A DNA stretch of 64,000 bases from Ostrinia nubilalis (Eukaryota > Arthropoda > Insecta > Lepidoptera > Crambidae): the NCBI RefSeq assembly GCF_963855985.1, contig NC_087110.1, positions 9,167,001 through 9,231,000 on the forward strand. Reading direction: 5' to 3'. Shown here piece by piece: positions 33,856 through 48,500 of this stretch; within the stretch, counting starts at the first letter, position 1, and the number at the start of each line of letters is the position of its first letter. A model generated the notes under the pieces. That model saw only the letters and a list, made by a program, of their open reading frames with translations, made no database searches and was not told the DNA's origin. A program made the position numbers and the translations under genes.

Positions 33856-34775
33856 TAATTCTTCTACAATTTTCTACAGATGCTATTTGAAAGTATTGTT
33901 GCGTTGTAGTTTTCAAAACCGGGCTACATATTGCTACTGTACTAAGTAGTTCAGCTAAATAACTATTTTGGTATAGTATTGTTTGATAATATTACATAAT
34001 GTGCAGGTTACATATTACAAGATTATGTTTTGGCACTACTGCTAAATAGCATACATTTTGGGATATAGTTCTATTGCTTTTAGAATGGGACTGCAAGTTA
34101 AAACTTATTTTAGGCAGCCTATCGCCTATTATCATGAGAAAGCCAATTTACCCATCAATTTCAAAAATACACATCTTCTAACCAATTTATATGCAATCCA
34201 AAAATATTTTTCGCAACCCACTTCGTACAATCGTACTCATTTATCAAGGCATTCCGTTACACAATATAGAGTGTAAGAAATAGTTTGGCAAAATATTTAA
34301 TTATAATTTCTGAAAATCATTACATTTTTTTACTTCTCAATGTATAGCACATTGGACTACATTACATTGCAAAAGAGCATACATTTATATTATTAATATG
34401 CCGAATGCCTCAGTACCTATTTATCTTGATAGTTTGATTCTTGACGGTACCGTCTTTCGTACAAAAATTGGTTTCTAAAACTTTTGTTTGAAACAGCTTT
34501 TAACATTTGCCACACTATCCCTTATAATAAATTTTGATTAATTTCCGTAATATTATAAAATGTTTACAAATAATTCGCCCAGCTATATAAGACTAGCTAA
34601 GTGTGTGTGATAAAATTGATAATTTATTGTAAGATACAATAGTGTCAATTTAATAAATAAGAAAAGAACAAGAGAGGGATTGTCAAAACTTCGATTTCGT
34701 TCAAAATAGTTTGAATCACCTCCCTTGCATTAAAAATGGAATTTATTTAATTAATTGTGATACTTATAGGTCTAA

Positions 34776-34957
34776 GGCGAGTTTTAGAATCGCGCTGACC
34801 GCTCGCTGATCGTCGGCGCTGACAGATCAATATAATTATATGTAATTGAAGGGAACGTTGTTCCTGAGTGACGCTGATCGCTCGGCGCCGACGCTTCATA
34901 CATTTCGGCTGTCAGCGCTGACGGTCAGCGTGCGTTAGCGTGACTCTAAAACAAGCC
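34776..34957. mobile_element. 182-bp MITE with TAA duplication
   Basis: Ends GGCGAGTTTTAGAATCGCGC and GTGACTCTAAAACAAGCC; TAA at 34773-34775 and 34958-34960. Similar in design to 27957-28140. Confidence 0.78.
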
Positions 34958-36185
34958 TAACGCTTTAATCAGTTAGTGCCTGAGATATGGGAGCTTGAGT
35001 GGCATGACATAATATTATGACGTCACAAAGCATACAAATCTGAAGTCGTTTAACGTCAATAAAAACACCCTCCTGTGCCCGTCTCCAATACCTTTGCGCT
35101 TCTTCACCAGTTGCGCTCCGTTTTTCATTCAAGCTGAGATGCAAATTCGATATCGCGGTAAAGTTTACGCGCAAACATAGACGAAACAACCGATTTAATC
35201 ACTTTCCAATAAAAGTTTTTTTTTAAAAACCTTCCAGTAAAAACACCTCATTTTTAACTAAAAATAGCAAAATTAAATGTTCTTGAAGGCGTTTGACTTG
35301 AGTTTGAGAAAAAGTAGCTTTCTTTCAGCTTTTACACAAAGTAACAGTTGCGTTTTGTTTTCGTTTGAACTAGCTGTCAAAGCGACACCGCGATACGAAT
35401 TTGTGATTTTCGTTAGTCGTCTAGTCGCGTTGTAGTTGAAAATATTACCTCAGGCACTGATTGAGTTAAGTTTTAGACCAATAATAATTGAAAAAGCATT
35501 CACTTTAACAACCGCCAAAGCATAACCAATTTCTCCAATGAATATTCAATTAGGTATATGCTTTTAGAATAAGGTACAATATTGAATTGAGAGTACTCAT
35601 ATTCTGGTAGGTTGATATCATGTGCGTGCGTATCAAACAAATTCACACACCAAAAATAAACATCCATTGAGGAAAATCATCATTTTTGTAATAATTTTGA
35701 TTAGTATGACATAGTATGATGAAGATTTCTAGAAAAAAAATACTGTCTGAAAAATATAAGTATTTAAAATTGACACCAAACAATTAGTTATTAATAATAA
35801 TTAACATTTTCAAAATTCCTAATTTTTGGTAAAATAATTTTACATAATTATGAGATCTATTTGAAATAACTCAAGTAACGATTAACACCGCTTCAATCTT
35901 TATAAACAATCAAGACAAGACTTATCAAGACATCAATCCCGAATTCAGCACCTCATTATTGTTGTACAATAACACTATAATATTTCCTAATTTCAAAATT
36001 TTAATATACATATTATTATAACCTGTTCAGTCACTAATGGAAAACTGTAATCTTTGAATGCAGTTTTTTTTCTTTCAAAAAATAAAGAACTGTTTTCTTT
36101 GAGTAAAATTTTCTATCTACAGTATTAAGAGTACTATCCCTCCAGGTGGCATTACAAAATTCCACCCTGTATAATTTCATTTTTG

Positions 36186-36260
36186 ACCGAAGTAGATCAG
36201 TGATTAAGAACTCTGCTACTACGTCAGAGGTCCCGGGTTTGACCCCCGCAAAATGCAAAC
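36186..36260 (+). repeat. tRNA-derived SINE head
   Basis: TAGATCAGTGATTAAGAAC resembles an A box, and CCGGGTTTGACCCC a degenerate B box, at tRNA-like spacing. No acceptor-stem pairing to call a functional tRNA. Confidence 0.5.
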
Positions 36261-36574
36261 ATTTGTACGAATTAAAATATGTATATTATGTCTGAGTGAG
36301 TTTTTCTACTATGTACCGTTGAATAGTTCACGTCTACTTAGATAGGGATTAAATGGCGCTGTATTTTGCAAGATATTTACTTCAAAATTCATAGTACGAC
36401 CCCATTAATTCATATTAAAGACTACCCTCTACATTTAGTGACTGAAGATTTTCTAACTTGGTATTAAATAAGCAAGCATGGATGGAATTATATTACTGCG
36501 GTAATGTAAATTTACTACCAAATTATTTTCAAGTTTTCTCAAAATTTACGTATGATTGATTATTTAATATCTAC

Positions 36575-39500
36575 CTAAACATCGTCGTCTTTGGAAATCA
36601 TGTCCAGTTTCAGCTGTTCTAACTGCAGTTGTCGCCTGATAGAGCCAAGTTGGGTCAAAATGCTGACGTTTTTACCTTCTTCATTCGGAACTGATTTCAG
36701 TATGTTCTTCTGAACAACTGGTACCTTCCACTTATCGTCGACTTTCCTCATCGCCTCGCTCAAGTTTGAACCAGTTTCGACCCTATCGCTTTGGATTACA
36801 GGCGAATGTCGTAAAACCGGTATGGGTAAAGAATCAATAGGGTCTTGTATACTTTTCCTCTCTTTCGCAATCGGAACGTTCTTAGATTTAGGTCTCTCGT
36901 GTACAAGAACTTTTTCTGTTTCTGCAACTTTGCCTATATCGTCGTAATCGTAGCGGTTGAAATCGAATCTATCTTTAAAATTAAGGTTCTTCCTCAAATA
37001 ACTATCGACGTCATAGTTTGGAGAGAATATAGAATCGTCGGGTATGTTCATCGAATAGGGTTTCCTCTCGTACGGTTCAGATTTCTCTGAGTACCGAGAA
37101 TGTTCTTTGTTTTGGTAAACTCTCTCTTGAGTTGGCTCGTTAGCTGTTAGCCTGAAGTTTATTTCGTGGGGTAGTTCAGTTTTCTCTAGCGGGCGGATCT
37201 GTCTCTCTTCTTCCCTCTCTATTCGAGGGTAGTTGGATCGGAAGTATGAGGGTAGTTTGGTGTCGGTGTCGCTTTTGGAGGTGGTTATTCGTTTGGGCAG
37301 AGAAGTGAGTTGAGATGTGGATAACGGAGCCCGTAAAAGCTTTAGTTGTTCATTGTCGATGTCCTTTTGTAGTTCTTTGCGCTTTTTGTCGTATTCCATT
37401 TTGTTTTCTTGGATCTGTAAATAAAATATAGTTTAAAATAAATGAAAATGTGAAGATTCAGAATTTCTATGTGAAAAAATAAAACCTTCAAAGAATAATA
37501 GACCTATACATTTTTTAAAGATTATTTTTACTGTAATAAAATTTCTTAGCGATTAGAGTCGCTTCTCAAACTATTTTTTTAAAATAAACAAATTGAAAAA
37601 TCGTACTGCCTAAGGCGGGAATTCAACTCACGACCTTTCGCTTATTTATATATTTTTTTACTGATTCCAATGGTTAACTATCCGGCATTGGCATGCCTAT
37701 AGCGTAAAATAGTAATGAGTTATGTGTCACTAAGTCTTACTTTATTAATAAAGATGGAGTGAGGATTTGTGAATTAGATTTTTCTTTGACGCAAAAACTA
37801 ATAAAGCTTGTTTATAAATAAACTCACCGCGGTATCAATGTGATGCCGTTTATCCATTTCTCTGTCTTGAGCCACGCGCAGCATTCTCAGTTGTTCTTCC
37901 AATCGCCGCATCTCGGCTTGTTCGAGCATTCTGCAAATTGTTGATTATTTATTTATTTTATGTAAAGCTATCAAATAGGTGAATAGTGAATATAATATTT
38001 TTAATATGTGCATAATTTCTTCATTTCTTTTGCTTTTCAAACCAAACTATTTTTTCTGTTTAGCCCAAAGGTTAGCTAAGAAAAAGCCTCGTGGCATTAA
38101 GCTCGCTTTATGTAGATACCTATTTAAACTCCCGTATTCATAAACGATGCTTGCTTAAGCAATGCAGAAAATTGAACACACAGCGTTGAATAGAGCTCTG
38201 TGATTGGTTCGCGTGTCACCCTGTGCGTCCACGCGCACTGTGAGACCTCATAGTAATGTTTGTGAATACGGGCGAAAGTTAGATAAATAAATACTAACTT
38301 CTCTCTAGATTTCCTCTCTTCCCGTATCCGTTGTTGTTCCATAATCTGATTCTTCAACTCTTGTTGGTAGAATTGACGCCGAGCTGCCGCCTCCTGGATA
38401 TTACAAAACAAATATTCTTATAGTTCGCGCTAATGGAAACTGCCAATAAATGTTGTCTACACTAATATTATAAAGAGAAAAACTTTGTTTGTTTGGTTGT
38501 AATGAATAGGCTCAAAAACTATTGGACCGTTTTTAAAAATTCTTTCACCATTCGAAAGCTACATTATCCACGAGTAACATAGGATACATTTTATTTTGGA
38601 AAAAATAGGGTTCCGTAAAATATGTAGATAATGTAGTCCACGCGCGCGGGCGGAAAGCTAGTAACAAATAAAGTCGCATAACATTGACACTGAACTATAC
38701 AGTTCATATACATGTTACAGTCAAAACTCATAATCGGTCAAAACCACTTTTGACTGCAAAAATCAATCAATATCACTTTGAACTGATTTTTCCAGTCAAA
38801 AGAGTGAGAGTGAGTGAGAACTTTTAATGAGTTTAATGACACTAAAGTTTACAAAGTCAGAAATAATGACTTTCTTTTGATTTTAAAGCATCACCAAACG
38901 TTTATTTCTTTTTAGCCCGAAGATTAACTAGCAGATAATGCCTATTGGCGTTAAGTTCGCCTTACCTTCTCAGCCTGCAAGTTGCGCATCTGTATGGCGT
39001 CTGCATCGAAGATGGACGGCATGTACGAATGGCGGAGGTCCGACGTCAGTTTGTCGCGGTTCGATTTCTTTAGCAGGGTAGAGGAGCGCTCTGGAAATAC
39101 ATAAGAAGAAATTAAAATAGTATACACTATGAGACTCTGAAACATGGCCTCACAATATCACTCAGAGGGCTATGCTCGGTGTTTCTTTACGAACTCGAAT
39201 CAGAAATAAGGAGATCCGTAAACGATCTAAAGTCGCTGACATAGCGCGACGGATTAGCAAGCTGAAGTGGCAATAGGCAGGACACATAGTACGCAGAACT
39301 GACGGCCGATGGGGCAGCAAGGTTCTGGAATGGAGGCCGCGTACCGGAAAACGCAGCGTGGGACGTCCACCCACAAGGTGGACCGACGACGTCATAAAGG
39401 TAGCAGGGAAGCGCTGGACGCAGGCCGCTACCAACCGATCAACATGGAAAGCATTGGAGGAGGCCTATGTTCAGCAGTGGACGTCCTACGGCTGAAATGA

Positions 39501-42500
39501 TGATGATGACTCTATGATTTTAACGAACGTTTCAACTTAAGTACAGCTGGACAAAGGCCTTCTCCCCAAGGATTTACATAAGGACCGGTCCTACGCTGCC
39601 ACCCTAGTCGGGCCACACTAGTCTTTCGGCCACCCGAGAGCTTTTCTGCCCCAATGGACATCATTTCTACGAGTTCTTAAGTTTGTCAATTCTTCAACGA
39701 ATCTCCACATTTCTAATTCGGAGAAGGTAATTCCTAGGAATAACTAGCTTAGCACGCTCCACCGCTCTTATAGGTGCTTTGAGTTTTTTTAAGAGACCCA
39801 TAGTAAAGACCACGGAGATCCGTAAGTGATTATAACATTACAAGTAATTTTAAACAAAAAAAATCAAGATAACATAAGTTAGGGGCGTTCGGGGGCCATT
39901 ATGTGGGGGACAACTCCCTCTCCCCTTTGTTTGAGCTGTCAAAAATAAGACGACACCAACCCCCGACAAAATTGCTCAAATGGGGACTCACAATCTAAGT
40001 CCAACCCCGCAGCGCGGTCGGGGGGCGTTCGGGGGCAACTATGTAGGGAGGGGAATAGCTCCCTCTCTGCTTACGTGAGCTGAGACTTGCATGGGAATGG
40101 AAGCTAGAAGGTATCCACTAGTTCCCAAGTGTCTAGTAGGTTTCCCACTAGTCCCCTAGTGTCTGGTAGGTTCCCACTAGTCCCCAAGTGTCTCGTAGGT
40201 TCCCACTAGTCCCCAAGTGTCTAGTAGGTTCCCACTAGTCCCCAAGTGTCTAGTAGGTTCCCACTAGTCCCCAAGTGTCTCGTAGGTTCCCACTAGTCCC
40301 CAAGTGTCTAGTAGGTTCCCACTAGTCCCCAAGTGTCTCGTAGGTTCCCACTAGTCCCCAAGTGTCTGGTAGGTTCCCACTAGTCCCCAAGTGGTTGGTA
40401 GGTTCCCAATAGTCCCCAAGTGTCTAGTAGGTTCCCACTAGTCCCCAAGTGTCTAGTAGGTTCCCACTAGTCCCCAAGTGTCTCGTAGGTTCCCACTAGT
40501 CCCCAAGTGTCTCGTAGGTTCCCACTAGTCCCCAAGTGTCTAGTAGGTTCCCACTAGTCCCCAAGTGTCTCGTAGGTTCCCACTAGTCCCCAAGTGGTTG
40601 GTAGGTTCCCACTAGTCCCCAAGTGTCTAGTAGGTTCCCACTAGTCCCCAAGTGTCTAGTAGGTTCCCACTAGTCCCCAAGTGTCTCGTAGGTTCCCACT
40701 AGTCCCCAAGTGTCTAGTAGGTTCCCACTAGTCCCCAAGTGTCTGGTAGGTTCCCACTAGTCCCCAAGTGTCTAGTAGGTTCCCACTAGTCCCCAAGTGT
40801 CTAGTAGGTTCCCACTAGTCCCCAAGTGTCTAGTAGGTTCCCACTAGTCCCCAAGGGTCTCGTAGGTTCCCACTAGTCCCCAAGTGTCTAGTAGGTTCCC
40901 ACTAATCCCTAAGTGTCTAGTCGCTCTCCACTAGTCCTCAAGTGTTACACTCTTGATTGGGTTGCAAGCTAGTCCAGTCTAGCTAGACGGAAGGTCCCCA
41001 CTAGTCCCCGTCCACTCACCGTCGAAGTCCCCTAGGCTCCGGCGGCGCTCGGCGCCCCCGCGCGGCGCCCACGCGGCCGGGGGGCGCTCGGGGGCCACCG
41101 TGTGGGGGGACAGCTCCCGCTCCGCTTGCGTGAGCTGCGACTTGCATGGGGAGGGGAGCTGGAAAGGAATAATATGAACACATGAATAGAAATATCTTCT
41201 CGTAAGTCAAAATCTATCTATCTTCTTCTATATAAATAAAAATGAATTGATGTTCGTTAGTCTGATTAAAACTCGAGAACGGCTGGGCCGATTGAGCTGA
41301 TTTTGGTTTTAAAATGTTTGTCGTAGTCCAGGGTAAGTCTAAACGGTGAGTAAATACGCGCGCGATATTGTTTTTCTGTGACAGACAAAATTCCACGCGG
41401 GCGAAGCCGCGGGCGGAAAGCTAGTAATAAATAAATATCCTTGGACATTTTACACTGCGCTTCTAGTCCCAAACTAAGCAAAGCTTGTACTATGGGTACT
41501 AGACAACGGATATAAACATACTTAAATACTTTTTTTTGTAAATACATACTTATTATACATAGAAAACACCCAGTCTAATACAAACAAATATGTTCATGCA
41601 CACAAATGCAAAAACACAAAAATCTAAATGAAACGCGAAAGTTTAAAATCTTATATGAACACATGAGTAGAACGCTTGGATTATTCTAACTAAAGTACGG
41701 CCAACTAGCAGCGATACAAATGGTCGATACAACTGGTCGATACAACTGTCGAGTTGACAATATATTCTGTCTCTTCCCATCTTGTGTATTTGTCGTAATG
41801 TCTCGTTCTCCCGCCAAAATATGTCAAAGTCAGACGGGTTCACCCATGACATTGGGTTTGTTTACATTTGGTATCGCTTCTCGTTGGCCCTACTTTAGTA
41901 AACAATCAACAAGGGTTGTTTAAAGTTCTTCAAGTAGTCGAAGTCTGCAAACAAAGTTTGGAAGGCTAAATAGATTATGAAACTCTCGATCAAGTCTCTT
42001 TTCGATCAAAAAATACAAATTCAAAAGAGTGGTTTGGGAGTGGAGATGCCAGTGCCATTAACATTAATCATAATCATAATCATAATATCTTTATTGCTTC
42101 ATGTGGTACAAACAAGGTATTAAAAATGAAATAGTTTCAGAACATGAGCCCTGTGAGGGCATTGCAACATTATACATAATATAAATTAAGCTTAATCTAA
42201 AATATTTTAATAAATGTAAGTACAAATTCTAATTAATTTTTGAGATCATACAATTCTTTCAAAGAGTAAAAACATTTCTTTAATAACCATTCCTTCAATT
42301 CTTTACCTAACAAATTATCATTTTCAATATTCTTTATATTCATAATGTAAAACTTAATACCTACTCATAATGTAAAACTTACCCTGAATAGCTCTGAATC
42401 ATCAGTTTGAACGGCCACTGATAAAGGCGCGGACACACTGTCCACTTGAACGCCTGTATCCACTCGACTGAAAATTAAGAAACAAAAAAACCATGCATTT

Positions 42501-45500
42501 ATAATGTTGCCAAGACAAGACCATTATGGGACTGTCACAAAGTGACCAGTAATAAATTCCTTTATTGCTGTGATACTTTCAATAGACTTTTTTTTAATTT
42601 TAATATGTAACTTAATGTTAGATTATATATTATATTATATATTATACCTATAACTAATACAATAAATGATTATTTGATTTGATTTGATTTGATTCTCTAA
42701 GATCTTAATGAATGAATTGATTATTTATAATTCTTAATAAAATAGATGATTTGACTTCTTAAAATTTTTGCATGTCTTAACAAGACGAAACATGTTGAGC
42801 TTGATTGTTTCCACTGACACCTGTATGTACTGTACCATGTTTCTGTGCAAATAAATAAATTATCTTATCTTATCTAATCAGATCTCATGTAGATCTAGTT
42901 ACATCTGTTAATCAAGCTCTACGCACCCTCCAAGGTACGGGAAAAAATAATTCTGTTAATAAAAGAAAAGATTAACTTGATCCCACTCACTTGTTATATT
43001 TCTAACTCCTGGCGGCTCTCTCTCTCCTGGCGCTCCCTTTCTATCCCCTGATGGCTCTCTCTCTCCTGGCACTCTCTCCCCAGGAAAAAATATATTTACA
43101 AAAGAAAAGATGTATCCTACTTACTTGTTATAGGAGAACGTAGCTACATGTCCAGTATAATTGTCACTGGCTCTCCTTCTCTCCGGGCTGCGTCTCTCCG
43201 CTATCCTCCTCGCCCTGTCTCTCTCCTGGCGCTCCCTTTCTATCTCCTGGCGGCTCTCTCTCTCCTGGCGCTCTCTCTCCCTCTCCTCGCGCTCCCTTTC
43301 TCGCTCTCTCTCCTCGCGTTCCCGTTCTTTCTCTTCGCGCTCGCGCCGCTCCCTTTCCGCTTGCTCTTTCGCCTCTTGCTTCTTTTTTGCTTGCTGCGAA
43401 AGATGGTTACAATTTGAGAATTATGATAAAATGTGAATTTGTATACACAAAGAAACTGAGGTATGTGAAAATCACAAGGTATAACTTTTTTTACCAATCA
43501 CAATAGGCTAGATGACAAAATTTCAATTATTAGTCCGTCAGACAGATAATTAGAAAATATTACTCATATTTTTTATTTTCTTTCATAATTAAATAATAAC
43601 AGTGCTACCACAGAATAATAATAAGTACTACGTACAGAAGTTTTTCTTCGCGAAGGTATTCAAAAAAATGTAGGGGAGAGGGGGGCAGCTTTGAACAATT
43701 TTCATACTTTATTAAATATCTTCCAAATTTGAACGATTTCATTAATTTTTTCTTCCTAGATAGAGGTCATGGTTATCACACAACAAAATAATGATGTTCT
43801 TCTTAATTATTCATGAACGCTTATTAAGATATTTAGATTTTTGCACAGACCTGTAAACGTTCAAAACTGCCCCGTAGTCGGGGCAGCCTTGAACACGCCT
43901 GGGGCAGTTTTGAATTAGTATTTTTTTCAATGAAATAAAACTGAATATTTATGAATGTGTATTTTTAAAATAATTAATAAACAAAATTTTAAATGATCAG
44001 TGTCATTTGGGATCAATTTAACATGTTTATTTTATTTTACATCACTCTGTACAAAGTAACACAAAACTTAGGGATATTATTAAAAAAAAAGTAAATATAA
44101 GATATATCAATTAACTAAATACTAATAAACTTTCTGTTTAATGACACATCAAAGACAAAACAGCATAATTTAAAAAATATCAATCAACTTTTAAAACTAG
44201 CTTTTGCCCGGACTTCACCCAGCTTGAAATTTTATCTGTCACAGTAAAGCAATCTGCTTATTTTTTATGTAAAAACCTTCTACGAAGTATTAGAAAACTT
44301 AAGGTTTCATAATACCACTTAAAAGAGAAAATTTATAAAGTTCAAAGGTGCCCCAACCATTTCGTTCAAAGCTGCCCCATGGGTATATTTCCAGAAAAAA
44401 ACATAAGTTTAATAACGGAACATATTTTTATATCGCAATTTCTTATCAAATCTTCATTGAAACTATTTAAACTTCCATATAGTAAACAAACCACTCACTA
44501 TTTTATAAAACTACGTCCACAAAATCCTTAGAACCAAAATAAAAAAGTGCGAAATTGGCAGTCAAAAACAAAAAACCACTTTTGCCGGTTAACCTACAGT
44601 TAGATATTAAAAATGAGATGTGACGGCTATGCGCATCAGTGCTGGCAATATAAATTATGATTTATACCATTGTAGCCTAAACCAGTGATTTTTAAATTCA
44701 TTTGTTCTAAGCTGCCCCTGTCCAAAGCTGCCCCCCTCTCCCCTATGCTCAATGTCATCAACAATATGGTGTAATTTAGCTTGTCTTAAGAGTCGAGCAC
44801 CGTTTTGTTGACATACGTCAGTGATCGGTACTGTCTTGATGCCATAGGGCTGACTGCTACAAGAAGCTACTGTGTCGCCATCTAGCGCACCACACTTGCA
44901 TTCACTGCTCTTCGCGGCAACGCGCAGCTACATGCGGCCGCCAGTTATATAGTGTAAGAGCTAGCACCTAAATATTTTATAACACACATAACTGTGACAA
45001 TTTATTTTACGTGGGCGAAGCCAAAAAGCTAGTAAGAAATAAAAATTCAATTCAGTAGGTATTTCAAACCAAATTTTATTACATAAACAAACATTATACT
45101 AATTTCATTATGGGCCCTTAGTATGTGAAAACTGCAATTGACGATATTTCGCACTGTTTTCAATATTATGTATTACAGAACGTATGTGTGATGGGATGAT
45201 ATTTTCGAAAACACGATTAGAAAAAAAAATTCTCGAAAAAAAAACATTTACCTCTGGATTTTTTTATAAAAGTTTAATATGACCGACCGTGTTTTACAAT
45301 AAAATTCCTATAAAATCACAAAGGTATCATGTTTGCCTCTTTGATTTCCTGGCTGTTTTAGATTTCAAAAACCTAAATATATTAATTTATTAACTTTCTG
45401 ATAAAAATGTGAATGGCTCTTACGATGTCCCCCCCTTAAATCAAAATGTCTTTATTTGGTCTATATGCCCATCATCACTACGTAATAATTATAAAAAAAA

Positions 45501-48500
45501 AACATACGGGTCGAATTGAGAACCTCCTCCTTTTTTTGAAGTCGGTTGAAAAAAGTCGCTTTCCTGTCTGTCTGTCCCTATGTATGCTTAGATCTTTAAA
45601 ACTATGCATCAGATTTTGATACGGTATTTAGGGTTCCGTAGCCAAATGGCAAAAACGGAACCCTTATAGATTCGTCATATAGTCTGTCTGAACATAGAAC
45701 GTTTTTGTGCACTTTTTAAAATGAGTTAACCAAGTATATGGTTATTAGACTTGCACACGTCCGTCCGTTTTTTGTAGGATTAATATAATTAAGTATAGCC
45801 TGACCAGGAACATAAAAACCCTCGCCATGTTGCGGAAAACTAATGGTACTAATTTCTTTTAATGGCAACAGTAACTGAAAACTTCATTGATATGTCACCT
45901 TGCATGTCAGTCTATTGCTGTCAGAGTGTAAACAAACTTTATTTTAAATGAGCGCAATGGACATGGCGCACAATTTTTGTTGAAGATGCCAATAAAAACT
46001 ACAAAAAATTAGAATGAATACTGTATTTTTACTTTTTTGATATCTTTCAAAATGACTGAAATATTCAAGCTCAAAGTGCGCTCTTCCGCTTGGAGCGATT
46101 TTCCGCGCGGATTTTGAAAATGTGACGTAGTAACATGAAAAGCTGCATGTAAGATATTATCTGTGTACAATGGTTAGAATGGTTAGTAGGGGAGCCGAAG
46201 CGGGGATTTCGGGACTTACTAAAGAGTGGCAGACTAACATACAAGGAAATACTTTGTACCTGGTTGAGTACCTCTAAGTATGAATTTTTGATATAAAACG
46301 GCATTAGTTCTTATGCCTCTCACCCAAAAAATACCTCAATTAAGCCCAAATTTGAGACACGCAGTCAAACGTTGAGTGACGACGGAAACTAGCCTAGATG
46401 GAGGACATATGAGAACTTCTGCTTCTTCATTGATGAAAACTTATCATTTACCATACCTTATCATTTTGTATTTCATTTTCATGTCACTTTTTTTTCGCTA
46501 ACTGTTTAAACAAAACGTCGATTTTTTTTAAATCTCAGGTCTTTTGAACGCACTTCTGAACGATGTCTGGTTTTAATTTCACCCTGTTTCTGCTGTAGAC
46601 TACCTCCAGGGTTACACAAACAGTTATAAAGCATGGGATTCTTTGGGTTCTCGCCTTCACTGCTTTTAACGCTACTACTACTAGGTCTCCCTGTCCGTGA
46701 GAGGGCAACTACTTTTATTTTTGATTTTTTACACTTAAAACGTCATTGTACCTATTGTTCACGCAGAACTAATTAAAGAAATACATTATTTAGTTTAGAG
46801 AATTTATTGTACTTTAGACAATTATATTACATTGAAATTGGAGTTAACGTGCCGGCCGGCAAGCCGGTTCGGTGGCTGATATAGATGACCTACGCTGAAC
46901 TGTCCCACCAAACTCAATGACAGGGGGGCGCTACCATCATTCAATTAGATGGTTTCCAACATGGCAAAATCGGAACCAGCGATCCGGTATTGACAGTGGC
47001 GCCCCACTGTCAATGTCATGGATAGGACACAGTATTTTGGAACTATAGGCGAGAGGGGGATACAGTGAATGGAAGAGTGAACGCGCGCGCAGACCGAATG
47101 AGATCGACCGATAGTGATGTGTAGCTGTCTGTCATAGACACCTATCATTTAATGAAAAGATGAACTAAAATTTTTCATCGCGACTAAAATATGCTTTGGC
47201 GCGTAGCCGCACCAATGCAGCGTGACAACTGCAGTTCGGACTTCATTATGCGTCCACTACACATACAATAAAATTCGAACTATCGCATATTTTTTCTTTC
47301 TAATTCTAATTCAGTAAAAAATGTTTTTGAGACCTTCATTCAAAATTCAAAAGTTATTATCATATGACAGAACTTATGATCAGACTATTTACATTGAATA
47401 AAATATTTTTCTTTTTATTATCAAGCTTAGCAACCTAATGTTACTATGACACCCGAGTTAATCCACATTCAGCACCATAGCCTCCCCTTCTACAAGCCCC
47501 TCTACAAATGTCAAAATGTCACTTAACCCTTTTAGCACCAGTTTTTTTTTGTTTTTGAGAAGATGTAGGTATCCAAATTTTTATTTCAGTTAAATTATAG
47601 TCCAGTCGTTTGGTACAAATTAACGTGGTTACCTGGAGAGTGTTCTGGGAGTTTTGAAAATTGGTGTTTAAATAGATTTCGCTATGCTCTCTGTTAGCCT
47701 GTTAGTTAAGTGTGATTGCCGCGCTCGTTGAGAAATTGGAAAAATGCTGCATTAGAGAAAGTTTTGATAATTTTACATTCTTTCCTATTTCGTCGTTACA
47801 GCCAAATTACGTCCACTGCTGGACAAAGGCGAGAGGCCTTTGGGTTTTCCATAGGTTTTTTACAATGAACAGTCCTGTGCTGCCCGCATTCAGGTTCTTC
47901 CCGCGACCTTTACCAGATCGTCGGTCCACCTAGTAGGAGGCCTACCCACGCTACTTCTTCCAGCCCGTGGTCGCCACTCAAGAAAATTTTTCTGCCCCAA
48001 TGGCCATCGTATCTACGAGCTATGTGTCCCGCCCACTGCCACTTCATTTTAGCAATTCTGCGTCCTGCGGATCTCCTCATTTCTGATTTGATCACGCAGG
48101 GAAACCCCGAGCATAGCCCGCTCTATCGCCCTTTGGGTGACCTTGAGCCTTCTTATGAGGCCCATAGTAAGCGACCACGTTTCAGATCCTTAAACTTTCC
48201 TATTTATTTCACGACTAGCTTATGTCTGCGGCCTCACCCGCGTGAAATTCAGTGTCACAGATCGGCATAAATTATAGCCTATATGGTAATCTGGGTTACA
48301 AACAATAATATTGTACAGTTTCAACAAAATCCGTTGAGTACTTTTTGCGTGAAAGAGTAACAAACCTAAGACAAGAATCTTCCTAGTTCAGGTATCAACC
48401 CACCAACGTCCAACATTCTTACTTTTTATTTTTCCTGATTATTTGTTATTATAAATATCATAATATTATCTGTTATGTTGGTGAGAAATAAACATGACTT

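Larger units (their letters stand above)
31133..36574. other. Convergent intergenic region between ribonuclease and CSPP1 genes
   Basis: AT-rich. AATAAA near 31519 and other sites could end the ribonuclease transcript. Apart from the repeats listed separately there is no supported gene. Confidence 0.5.

Noticed and set aside
40112..40965. Regularly spaced repeats that might suggest a CRISPR array
   Set aside because: Units are contiguous 29-bp repeats without unique spacers in a eukaryotic intron; this is a minisatellite.
41016..41210. 64-codon minus-strand frame over the CSPP1 exon at 41020
   Set aside because: Another frame of the exon; the phase that joins neighbouring exons gives a different and consistent peptide.
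43148..43436. Leu/Ser-rich plus-strand frames around 43.2 kb
   Set aside because: Complement of the Arg/Glu repeat codons in the CSPP1 exon.
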